From assembly GCA_001304365.1 (NCBI GenBank), contig LJNA01000073.1:1-7507 (forward strand): a stretch of 7,507 nt of DNA, given 5' to 3'. Numbering within the stretch: position 1 is the first letter of the stretch; each line of letters begins with the position of its first letter. The translations under genes and the position numbers were made by a program. This document shows positions 1 through 5,415 of the stretch, one piece after another. Origin of the DNA: Syntrophobacter sp. DG_60 (GTDB lineage Bacteria; Desulfobacterota; Desulfofervidia; Desulfofervidales; DG-60). Under the pieces are notes generated by a model. It saw only the letters and a program-made list of their open reading frames with translations, ran no database searches and was not told the DNA's origin.

Positions 1-1342
1 CTATCTTGGTTCCTTCCCCTTGTTTGCTTTCAATTTTAATCTTTCCTCCGTGATTTTCAATAATATTTTTTACAATAGATAATCCCAACCCGCTTCCCTT
101 CTCCTTGGTGGTAAAGAATGGATTAAACACCTTTTTTAGTACATTTTCAGGGATACCAGGGCCTGAATCAAAAAACTCTATGAAAACTTGGCGATTTTCC
201 TTATCAAATTGATTATTTACTATTAACCTACCTCCTTCAGGCATGGCCTGAATGGCATTTATTAAGATATTTAAAAATGCCCTGTGAAGCAAATCAGGAT
301 CTGCATGAATAACAGGTGAATCTTGATGCTGTTTTATTAACTCTATATTGTGTTTGTCAAATTCGGGCTTTAGATAATTTAGTGCCTTATCCAATACCTC
401 TGTAATATTACAACTAGTAAACTTTGGTGGCTGAGGACGTGCAAACTCCAAAAATTCTGTCAAGATACGATTAAGGCGATTTGCCTCATCTACAATGATC
501 TCTGAGAGCTGGACATGGGCCTTATTCTCGGACATCTTCCTCTTTAGCATCTCGGCAGTACTTCTGATAATGCCCAAGGGATTGCGAATTTCGTGGGAAA
601 CAGCAGCTACCATTTGCCCTAAAGCAGCCAGGTGTTCTGCACGATGCAGTTGTTCCTCTAACTGTCTTGTCTCCCGTGCTCGATGCTCAATAATTTTATC
701 AGCACGTCTTACAATGAAGGTGAGACCAACAAATAAGAAGGTCATGACGATTAAGGCACTTCCTATCACTGTATATTGGAACTGGGCGATGCTCTTATAA
801 TCCCTAGAAAGATTTTGAATAATCTCAAAAATACCTAAAACCCATTCAGTTTTTTGGGAAAGAGGTTTCTCTGCCCGAAAGGGGATGTAGGTCTTTAACT
901 CATGGACAATAAGTTGAGAGGCAATACGCCCCTGCTTAGCCAGTTCAAACTCTTTAGAGACATTCCCCTTTTTCCCTACCACACTGGGATTTGTACTATA
1001 GGCTATAACCCCGTTTAAATCATAGATATTTACCTGCTGAATATCAAAACCATGAATGGTATTTCTAACAATCTTATCTAAAAGCTCAAATTGCGCCTTT
1101 TCTCGCAGCCTTATCTTGCCAAAACGTAAATAGGTAGGGATAGTAAATTGCAAATATACTTGATGATTAAGATTTCCTGCCACTAAATGGGCATATTCCT
1201 CACTCTTTTTAAGGAGAAGCGATTTTCCACCACGGGAGGCTATAAAGGAAAGCACTAATGTGCTTATAAAAATTAAGATAAAACTCGTGTAGGCAAAGTA
1301 TTTGACAAGTTTAAAAGGCCTAATGCCTTCAATATCTCGCAT
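1..1342 (-). CDS. Membrane sensor histidine kinase, C-terminal end cut by window edge
   Basis: Translation of the minus strand from ATG 1342-1340 stays open to position 1, about 447 residues. Residues about 15-35 and 192-211 are hydrophobic membrane segments, leaving a roughly 155-residue extracytoplasmic sensor region. A short helical linker leads to the dimerisation/phosphoacceptor H box (VSHEIRNPLG, His250), the N box (NILINAIQAMPEGG, Asn362), the G1 box (DSGPGIPE), the F box (FNPFFTTKEKGSG) and the G2 box (GSGLGLSIVKNIIENHGG). The order and spacing match NtrB/PhoR-type kinases, which autophosphorylate on His and pass phosphate to a response regulator. Only the last few residues are missing (it runs into the GEGTKI strand), so the protein is essentially complete. 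The start overlaps the stop of the upstream isomerase gene by one base (TGATG) and lacks a separate promoter, suggesting translational coupling. The ligand is unknown and the sensor region is not one I recognise. A partner regulator would lie beyond position 1. Confidence 0.95.
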   Translation of the reverse strand, partial: MRDIEGIRPFKLVKYFAYTSFILIFISTLVLSFIASRGGKSLLLKKSEEYAHLVAGNLNHQVYLQFTIPTYLRFGKIRLREKAQFELLDKIVRNTIHGFDIQQVNIYDLNGVIAYSTNPSVVGKKGNVSKEFELAKQGRIASQLIVHELKTYIPFRAEKPLSQKTEWVLGIFEIIQNLSRDYKSIAQFQYTVIGSALIVMTFLFVGLTFIVRRADKIIEHRARETRQLEEQLHRAEHLAALGQMVAAVSHEIRNPLGIIRSTAEMLKRKMSENKAHVQLSEIIVDEANRLNRILTEFLEFARPQPPKFTSCNITEVLDKALNYLKPEFDKHNIELIKQHQDSPVIHADPDLLHRAFLNILINAIQAMPEGGRLIVNNQFDKENRQVFIEFFDSGPGIPENVLKKVFNPFFTTKEKGSGLGLSIVKNIIENHGGKIKIESKQGEGTKI

Positions 1343-2706
1343 CACACTTGATAAATGGAGCGTTTTAAAAATTTTTCAATTCCCTCCTTCTCTTTATCAA
1401 AACCAGGCTTTCCCATTAATGCATGTGTATAGATCTTTCCTAGCTCTACCCCTGGTTGATTAAAGGGCTCAATCTGGCAAAGGGCACCAAAGATTGCGGT
1501 AGCAAGCTCAAGTAAGATAAAAAGGCCTCCCAGATTAAATGCATTAATCTCGTCCAAGACCAATTTTGCATTTGGACGCTTTTCCCTGGTAAGGGCAGCC
1601 TCGGTAGCTATCTGTTCTGCTTTAATCAATTCATTTAGGCTATGATTTCCTAAATAGGAAATATCCACTATATCTGGATAGAAAGAGGGGATAGAGACCT
1701 TGGAACGATAATCCTCTACTGTTAAAAAGGTGATTACCTTATCATAAGGGCCCTCCATATAGAGCTGAAGCTGTGAGTGCTGATCTGTTACCCCTGTTGC
1801 CTTTATAGGGGTAGGGCCATAAAATACCTCTTCTCCCTTTATATTGTACCTTTTTCCTAAGCTTTCTGCCCATAGTTGGCAAAACCATTCTGCTATGCCA
1901 CTTAAGGAATGGGCATAAGGCATAAAAACATGGATGTGTTTGCCCCTTTTATTAAAAAGATAATGAGATAATGCAAAGATGGAGGCAGGACTTTTCTCTA
2001 GGTTATTTTTACACCTTTTTACCATCTCTTTTGCCCCTAAGATTAAGGCATCTATATCTACACCCAATAGGGAAGGGGGCACTAATCCCACAGGGGAGAG
2101 CACAGAATAGCGCCCCCCCAATGCAGGGGGGACAGGAAATGATAGATAACCTTCCTTTTTGCAAATCTCCCTAAGTGGCCCCTTTTCTGGATCAGTAATA
2201 ATTATTATCTGCCTTTTTGGATCAAGATTCCTTAGCCTTTCTAATGCAACCAAGAATTGGGCCAGGGTTTCGGGTGTCTTTCCAGACTTACTAATTACCA
2301 AAAATAAGGTATTTTTAATATCAATGGTCTCTAATAATCCAAAGATAAGCTCGGGGTCAATATTATCTAAAAAGAATGCCCTTGGTAAACCATTTCTCTT
2401 TTTTTTATCCAGTAGGTTATGAAAGGGATGGTTTAACGCCCTATGCAATGCCAGTGCACCCAAGCATGAACCACCGATGCCAAAAATTACTAAATTTTCC
2501 CATCTATTTTTATTTTCATTAGAAAATTTTTTAATAGAGGCCAAATAATCATTCTTATAAAGGGTGTCTATAAACGGCAGCCCTTTTTCTTCTAATGCCT
2601 TATGAGCTCCCCTTATTAAACCTTGATATTCATGTATAAAATTTTCAGGAAGACCTTGCTCTTTCACATTTTCTTCTAAAAGATTTGAATAATCAAATAC
2701 AATCAT
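1342..2706 (-). CDS. pgi: Glucose-6-phosphate isomerase
   Basis: Cytoplasmic isomerase interconverting glucose 6-phosphate and fructose 6-phosphate in glycolysis/gluconeogenesis. From ATG 2706 it is 454 residues, the usual length of the short bacterial form. Visible motifs in order are FGIGGSCLGA (about 75-84, sugar-phosphate binding), VISKSGKTPET (the S-K-S-G-T phosphate loop), GGRYSVLSPVGLVPP (PGI signature 1), KGEEVFYGPTP with the catalytic Glu region, TDQHSQLQLYMEGP carrying the conserved His, and FNQPGVELGK (PGI signature 2 with the catalytic Lys). The reading frame also extends to a TTG at 2718, but ATG 2706 has a GAG about 7 bases upstream and begins at the usual family N-terminus, so I prefer it. 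The stop codon shares its last base with the start of the downstream sensor kinase. A possible -10 box lies at 2742-2737. Confidence 0.96.
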   Translation of the reverse strand: MIVFDYSNLLEENVKEQGLPENFIHEYQGLIRGAHKALEEKGLPFIDTLYKNDYLASIKKFSNENKNRWENLVIFGIGGSCLGALALHRALNHPFHNLLDKKKRNGLPRAFFLDNIDPELIFGLLETIDIKNTLFLVISKSGKTPETLAQFLVALERLRNLDPKRQIIIITDPEKGPLREICKKEGYLSFPVPPALGGRYSVLSPVGLVPPSLLGVDIDALILGAKEMVKRCKNNLEKSPASIFALSHYLFNKRGKHIHVFMPYAHSLSGIAEWFCQLWAESLGKRYNIKGEEVFYGPTPIKATGVTDQHSQLQLYMEGPYDKVITFLTVEDYRSKVSIPSFYPDIVDISYLGNHSLNELIKAEQIATEAALTREKRPNAKLVLDEINAFNLGGLFILLELATAIFGALCQIEPFNQPGVELGKIYTHALMGKPGFDKEKEGIEKFLKRSIYQV

Positions 2707-2736
2707 ATTTAATCTCAAATTATGTAATAATTTGGG

Positions 2737-2742
2737 ATTATA
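2737..2742 (-). promoter_or_regulatory. Possible -10 box for the pgi/kinase operon
   Basis: TATAAT on the minus strand, about 30 bases upstream of the ATG at 2706, would give a leader of roughly two dozen bases containing the weak SD (GAG). No convincing -35 hexamer is seen 16-18 bases upstream, so this is tentative. Transcription could instead read through from the 3419-2850 gene. Confidence 0.35.
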
Positions 2743-2795
2743 TTAAAAGATGAACTTATTCCTTATTTTAAAAAAGAGTTTCATTTTTGGCAAAT

Positions 2796-2820
2796 GGGGT
2801 CTGGGGCGGAGCCCCAGAGT
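2796..2820. repeat. GC-rich REP-like hairpin between genes
   Basis: A perfect 8-bp inverted repeat TCTGGGGC / GCCCCAGA (2800-2807 and 2811-2818) with a 3-base loop GGA, preceded by GGGG. It stands out as a GC-rich island in an AT-rich gap (2707-2849). It lies 3' of the 3419-2850 gene, but no T-run directly follows the stem on either strand, so it is not a textbook intrinsic terminator. The form resembles the short dispersed palindromes (REP-like) found between genes in many bacteria. It may still act as a transcript end or stabiliser. Confidence 0.5.
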
Positions 2821-2849
2821 AAATAAGTTTCCTGTTTGCATAATTTGCG

Positions 2850-3419
2850 TTAATTTCGTGGCTTGGCCAAAATCTCCAATACCTTTAATGCCAAAAATCT
2901 CTTAGAATTGGCGGATTTTATAAGAGCCACTGTATCTGCCCCTTTAACAGTACCTGCCATAGCCACAACCTCCTCACCATCAGGGATTAAACCTGCATCG
3001 GCCGCTTCCATCACAATCTCACAACACACCTTTGTCCCTTGCCCTAACCTCCTTAGTGTTTGGGCAATGAGTAATGTGGGATAGACACCAGAAAATTCTT
3101 TTGCTAGGGAGGTCTCTAGTGAATGGGTAAGTATAGTCCCTCTATAAATCTTTCCCCCAAGGGAGGTAATGGCCTTGTAGTTTTCTTCCAAAAACTCATC
3201 TGTATTGGGTGCCTTAAATCCTACGCTGTGCCCTATAATAACCAAGTTTATGGAAAAATCTTTGAGCCTTTCTGCTGCTAAAAGCCCTGTCTTTCCACTT
3301 GTTGAGGCAACAACAAAGTGTTTATACCCTTCTTTTGCCAATTTGATAAGTATATCTAAACATGCCCCTGTATTTTTCTCACCAGGCTGTTCAAAATATA
3401 TTACTTCTCTCTTTATCAT
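2850..3419 (-). CDS. Pyruvate kinase C-terminal-domain-like protein (COG1751 type), function unknown
   Basis: From ATG 3419 the protein has 189 residues. It resembles the stand-alone alpha/beta domain related to the regulatory C-terminal domain of pyruvate kinase, without any catalytic barrel. Visible family features are the N-terminal ACLDILIKLA helix, VVASTSGKTGLLAAE (a Ser/Thr-Gly phosphate-binding-like loop equivalent to the kinase effector site), LVIIGHSVGF, and the C-terminal EIVMEAADAGLIPDGEEV followed by AMAGTVKGADTVALI. No signal peptide or membrane segment is seen. The frame extends upstream to a GTG at 3437, but that GTG overlaps a perfect -10 box (3434-3429), so ATG 3419 is the better start and the message would be leaderless. 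Biochemical function is not established for this family. Its position next to pgi fits a role linked to central carbon metabolism, but this is inference. Confidence 0.85.
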   Translation of the reverse strand: MIKREVIYFEQPGEKNTGACLDILIKLAKEGYKHFVVASTSGKTGLLAAERLKDFSINLVIIGHSVGFKAPNTDEFLEENYKAITSLGGKIYRGTILTHSLETSLAKEFSGVYPTLLIAQTLRRLGQGTKVCCEIVMEAADAGLIPDGEEVVAMAGTVKGADTVALIKSANSKRFLALKVLEILAKPRN

Positions 3420-3428
3420 TTGAGGATC

Positions 3429-3457
3429 ATTATACACACTTATCTTTATATTGACAA
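3429..3457 (-). promoter_or_regulatory. Sigma70-type promoter for the PK-C-like gene
   Basis: Minus strand: TTGTCA (3457-3452), a 17-base spacer, then TATAAT (3434-3429). This is 11 of 12 consensus bases at optimal spacing. The predicted +1 falls about 3422-3419, i.e. on or just before ATG 3419, leaving no room for a Shine-Dalgarno site. Confidence 0.75.
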
Positions 3458-3473
3458 ATAACTTTTGTATAAT
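3445..3473 (+). promoter_or_regulatory. Promoter for the endonuclease III-like gene
   Basis: Plus strand: TATAAT at 3468-3473 with a weaker -35 TTTATA at 3445-3450 (17-base spacer). A good TTGACA at 3451-3456 is only 11 bases from the -10 and so is unlikely to pair with it. The predicted start of transcription (about 3480-3482) is about 5 bases from ATG 3487, and no SD is present. The element overlaps the divergent promoter, so the two polymerases should compete. Confidence 0.55.
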
Positions 3474-3486
3474 ATTGGCTTAGACA

Positions 3487-4155
3487 ATGGAGATTAAACA
3501 GCCACATTCACCCATTGGCCGTAAACTCATAGAGATATTTAACGCCCTTTATAAGACATTTGGCCCTAGGCACTGGTGGCCAGGGGATAGCCCATTTGAA
3601 ATCATTGTGGGCGCCATCCTCACCCAAAATACAAATTGGAAGAATGTGGAAAAGGCTATAAATAACCTAAAAACGGCAAATTTATTAGAACCTAAGGCAC
3701 TTTATGGGTTACCTTATGATATCTTGGTCAGACTCATTCACCCAGTGGGCTTTTTTAATATAAAGGCAAAGAGGTTAAAGGCATTTTTGCAATTTTTGTT
3801 TAAAGAATTTCAAGGTGATTTAGGGAGGTTGTTTTCATTAGAAACGGAGCCACTAAGGGAAAAACTCCTTTCTGTGCAAGGGATTGGCCCTGAGACCGCG
3901 GATAGCATCCTGCTCTATGCTGGTGAGAAACCAAGCTTTGTAGTAGATGTTTATACAAAGCGTGTCCTTTCTCGCCACTCCCTTATCTCTGAAGAGGCAT
4001 CTTATGAAGAAATCAGGGCATTTTTTATGGATCATCTGCCCCAGGATACACAATTATTTAATGAATACCATGCCCTACTGGTAGAACTGGGAAAGAGGTA
4101 TTGTAAAACAAAGCCACAATGCAAAGGTTGCCCCTTAGAGGAATTGCTTGAATGA
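3487..4155 (+). CDS. Endonuclease III/MagIII-related DNA glycosylase (HhH-GPD, COG2231 type)
   Basis: A 222-residue base-excision-repair glycosylase of the HhH-GPD superfamily. Family features are HWWPGDSPFEIIVGAILTQN (29-48), with the LTQNT helix typical of the endonuclease III fold, GFFNIKAKRL (88-97), the helix-hairpin-helix VQGIGPETADSILL (130-143) that grips the DNA backbone, and FVVDVYTKRVL with the catalytic Asp154. The Lys used by bifunctional endonuclease III (…GRKTA…) is Glu136 here, so a monofunctional glycosylase is expected. The WWP start and GFYN/F-type motif recall Helicobacter MagIII, a 3-methyladenine glycosylase in the same group. The substrate cannot be read from sequence. 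The C-terminus has Cys206, Cys212 and Cys215 (C-x5-C-x2-C, then PLEELLE and stop), lacking the fourth Cys of the usual iron-sulfur loop. No SD precedes the ATG. Confidence 0.88.
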   Translation: MEIKQPHSPIGRKLIEIFNALYKTFGPRHWWPGDSPFEIIVGAILTQNTNWKNVEKAINNLKTANLLEPKALYGLPYDILVRLIHPVGFFNIKAKRLKAFLQFLFKEFQGDLGRLFSLETEPLREKLLSVQGIGPETADSILLYAGEKPSFVVDVYTKRVLSRHSLISEEASYEEIRAFFMDHLPQDTQLFNEYHALLVELGKRYCKTKPQCKGCPLEELLE

Positions 4156-4172
4156 AAAACGAAGATGAAGCC

Positions 4173-4202
4173 TTGACGAGTGATTTTTATCTGTAGTACA
4201 AT
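4173..4202 (+). promoter_or_regulatory. Probable promoter of the first vapBC operon
   Basis: TTGACG (4173-4178), an 18-base spacer and TACAAT (4197-4202); each box is one base off consensus. Transcription would start near 4209, giving a leader of about 155 bases that contains all three inverted repeats before the antitoxin start at 4365. A promoter nearer to the gene (around 4296-4322) looks weaker. Confidence 0.5.
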
Positions 4203-4229
4203 TTGTATTACAATAGTTGGAGGTAGTGT

Positions 4230-4262
4230 AATTACTCAATATCCTGTGGATTTTGAGTAATT
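4230..4262. repeat. Inverted repeat 1 upstream of vapBC
   Basis: Perfect 10-bp arms AATTACTCAA (4230-4239) and TTGAGTAATT (4253-4262) around a 13-base loop that itself contains ATCC/GGAT. It shares CTCAA and ATTTTGAG with inverted repeat 3, suggesting related sites. It could be an RNA hairpin in the leader or an operator. Confidence 0.7.
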
Positions 4263-4265
4263 AAT

Positions 4266-4294
4266 TGCCCCGCACATAACTTATGTGCTGGGCA
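4266..4294. repeat. Inverted repeat 2 upstream of vapBC
   Basis: TGCCC (4266-4270) pairs with GGGCA (4290-4294), and after a single C/T mismatch GCACATAA (4272-4279) pairs with TTATGTGC (4281-4288). This gives about 13 paired bases with almost no loop, hence a near-perfect palindrome. It is followed by only a weak T stretch (CTTTG), so it is at best a poor intrinsic terminator. Confidence 0.7.
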
Positions 4295-4316
4295 CTTTGC
4301 AATATTCATTTTTCAT

Positions 4317-4352
4317 TATCTGCTCAAAATTCCACTGAATTTTGAGCAGATA
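4317..4352. repeat. Inverted repeat 3, 15-bp perfect arms next to the vapB SD
   Basis: Arms TATCTGCTCAAAATT (4317-4331) and AATTTTGAGCAGATA (4338-4352) are perfectly complementary around the loop CCACTG. The right arm ends one base before the vapB Shine-Dalgarno (GAGG, 4354-4357). The position suits an autoregulatory operator of the antitoxin/toxin complex or a leader hairpin that affects ribosome access. The stem is about as long and perfect as any structure in the window. Confidence 0.8.
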
Positions 4353-4364
4353 CGAGGTAGGCCT

Positions 4365-4616
4365 ATGCCGATAAGTGTGCGGTTGGATAAAGGTTTGCAA
4401 GCCATATTAGAAAAGACTGCTAAGGTGCTTGGGACAAGCAGAGCAGAAATCCTTAGAAGGTCGATTAGAGAATTTTGCCTTAGAACCTTAAGTGAAAAGA
4501 AAAAAAGGCCTTATGAGCTTATTCAAGATCTGGTAGGAAAAGAAGCAAGTGGTTTTGGAGACCTTTCGTTGCGAGGTGAAGAAATACTCAGGGAATACTT
4601 CAGACGTAAGAAATGA
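4365..4616 (+). CDS. VapB-like ribbon-helix-helix antitoxin
   Basis: An 83-residue protein starting MPISVRLDKGLQAILEKTAK, the pattern of a CopG/ribbon-helix-helix DNA-binding domain: a beta strand (about 2-7), helix (9-22), turn with GTSRAE (23-28) and second helix (27-40). The basic, charged C-terminal half (RPYELIQDLVGKEASG to the KK end) is the likely toxin-wrapping segment. SD GAGG lies 7 bases before the ATG. The last four bases overlap the toxin gene (ATGA). As a type II antitoxin it would neutralise the PIN RNase and repress its own operon, probably at the inverted repeats just upstream. The pairing with the toxin is the main evidence for function. Confidence 0.85.
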   Translation: MPISVRLDKGLQAILEKTAKVLGTSRAEILRRSIREFCLRTLSEKKKRPYELIQDLVGKEASGFGDLSLRGEEILREYFRRKK

Positions 4617-5026
4617 TTGCCATTGATACAGGGCCCTTGGTAGCTTTCTTTGATGCTTCAGATCATTATCATCAAAGAAGCTTAGAAATCCTAAAAAAGC
4701 TGGAATCCCCCATTTTGACCACCTGGGCTGTAATCACAGAGACATTTTATCTTTTGAGTTTTTCCTGGAGGGCTCAAGATAACCTCTGGGAATTCATACA
4801 AAGAGGAGGCATGGAAATCATCCATTTGGATGTGAGGGAGATGAAACGATGTAGGCAATTAATGGAAAAATACCAGGACTTGCCTATGGATTTGGCCGAT
4901 GCCACATTGGTGGCGATTGCCGAAACAAGACAGATTAAAAGGATTTTTACCTTAGACCATAAAGATTTTAAGGTGTATAGGCCACTTCATATAAAACAAT
5001 TTGAGTTACTGCCATCCAAATTATAG
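4613..5026 (+). CDS. VapC-like PIN-domain ribonuclease toxin
   Basis: A 137-residue single-domain PIN protein. The acidic metal-binding residues are in the expected places: Asp5 in MIAIDTGPLVA, Glu43 in AVITETFYLLS, Asp93/Asp96 in PMDLADATLVAIAE, and Asp115 in IFTLDHKDFKVY. PIN toxins of this type are Mg-dependent RNases, commonly cutting tRNA or rRNA. The target here is unknown. The start overlaps the antitoxin stop by four bases (ATGA), giving coupled translation. The length and motifs are complete, so the locus appears intact. The MDLADATLVAIAE form is seen in the PilT N-terminal-like branch of the family. Confidence 0.9.
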   Translation: MIAIDTGPLVAFFDASDHYHQRSLEILKKLESPILTTWAVITETFYLLSFSWRAQDNLWEFIQRGGMEIIHLDVREMKRCRQLMEKYQDLPMDLADATLVAIAETRQIKRIFTLDHKDFKVYRPLHIKQFELLPSKL

Positions 5027-5109
5027 CAACTCATAGTCCACTTTAAAAAGGATTAATGAGATTATTTTGGAAAATAGGATTCAAGACCAGACCGTGCAGC
5101 CTACAAAGC

Positions 5110-5160
5110 TGTTAATGGCCAATAAAATTCCCCACTTTTTGACCAATAAAATTCCCCAGT
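5110..5160 (+). repeat. Direct repeats at a likely IS21-family left end
   Basis: CCAATAAAATTCCCCA occurs twice, at 5119-5134 and 5143-5158, with a 24-base period. The block starts with TG (5110) as IS21-family termini do. IS21 elements carry several short direct repeats at their ends, bound by the transposase, and the truncated IstA-like ORF lies just inside. I see no matching inverted copy elsewhere in the window, so the right end is lost or outside. Confidence 0.6.
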
Positions 5161-5166
5161 TATAGT
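5139..5166 (+). promoter_or_regulatory. Promoter inside the IS end
   Basis: TTGACC (5139-5144), a 16-base spacer and TATAGT (5161-5166), each box one base off consensus. The -35 box overlaps the start of the second terminal repeat, so transposase binding could repress it. Transcription would start near 5173, upstream of the leader ORF. Confidence 0.5.
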
Positions 5167-5194
5167 TAAATAAGTTTTGAATTTTAGGGAGGTT

Positions 5195-5242
5195 ATGAAA
5201 TATAATACCCTTCTTTTTTTAAAAAAAGGAAGGTGTTTATGA
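5195..5242 (+). CDS. 15-codon leader ORF upstream of the IstA-like gene
   Basis: ATG 5195 with a strong SD AGGGAGG (5186-5192, only two bases away) opens a 15-residue frame, MKYNTLLFLKKGRCL, ending TGA 5240-5242. Its stop overlaps the start of the HTH ORF (ATGA, 5239-5242). It spans a T7A7 palindrome that masks the next SD. The arrangement looks like a coupling leader peptide rather than a functional protein. The very short SD spacing and the size make expression uncertain. Confidence 0.45.
   Translation: MKYNTLLFLKKGRCL
5209..5233 (+). promoter_or_regulatory. T7A7 hairpin masking the SD of the HTH ORF
   Basis: CCTTC followed by T7 (5209-5220) pairs with A7 and GGAAGG (5221-5233), with one bulged G. 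The 3' arm is the Shine-Dalgarno of ATG 5239 (AGGAAGG, 5227-5233). In RNA the SD would be paired unless a ribosome translating the leader ORF melts the stem. SD-masking structures are a known way for insertion sequences to limit transposase synthesis. Confidence 0.5.
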
Positions 5243-5415
5243 AAAGGTGGCAGATGATTAGACGAATCAAGAAGGGGATTGACAGAGGAGAGTCCGTTTT
5301 GGCTAATAGCCGAAAGTTGGGCATAGACCGTAAGACAGTGCGCAGGTATCGAGATATGAGTCATGAAGAGGTAGCTTTGATGATGAGACACTCTAAAAAA
5401 CGGGCAAAAAGATAA
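5239..5415 (+). pseudogene. Truncated IstA-like (IS21 family) transposase N-terminus
   Basis: 58 residues from ATG 5239 (SD AGGAAGG five bases upstream; a GTG at 5233 is in frame but lies within the SD). MKRWQMIRRIKKGIDRG, then SVLANSRKLGIDRKTVRRYR, is a Hin/IstA-type helix-turn-helix with the G-I-D-R-K-T-V-R-R-Y recognition helix. DMSHEEV follows, as in IS21-family IstA proteins. Full-length IstA is several hundred residues with a DDE catalytic core. Here the frame stops at 5413-5415 and no catalytic core follows in any frame. It is therefore a remnant, or a small protein derived from one. The next frame (+1) continues as a zinc-ribbon ORF from an A6 run at 5395-5400. The gene starts in the overlap with the leader ORF. 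Confidence 0.6.

Noticed and set aside
495..800. A 101-codon plus-strand frame
   Set aside because: It lies opposite the catalytic and membrane-linker part of the histidine kinase, whose H box and TM2 are unmistakable, and shows no motif of its own.
1971..2422. Two plus-strand frames within pgi
   Set aside because: Antisense to conserved isomerase motifs; low-complexity, no SD and no family resemblance.
2707..2718. TTG start extending pgi by four residues
   Set aside because: The ATG at 2706 has the better-placed SD-like GAG, which lies within the proposed extension, and matches the normal N-terminus length.
2863..3423. Two plus-strand frames opposite the PK-C-like gene
   Set aside because: Antisense to a well-supported gene; no independent evidence.
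3853..4053. Minus-strand 66-codon frame
   Set aside because: Antisense to the HhH and catalytic Asp region of the glycosylase.
4266..4294. Intrinsic terminator for the glycosylase gene
   Set aside because: The stem is strong, but the following bases (CTTTGCAATATT) lack a U-run, and it lies over 100 bases past the stop. It is better seen as part of the three-hairpin leader.
4230..4352. CRISPR array
   Set aside because: Only two related palindromes with different lengths and no regular spacer unit or cas genes.
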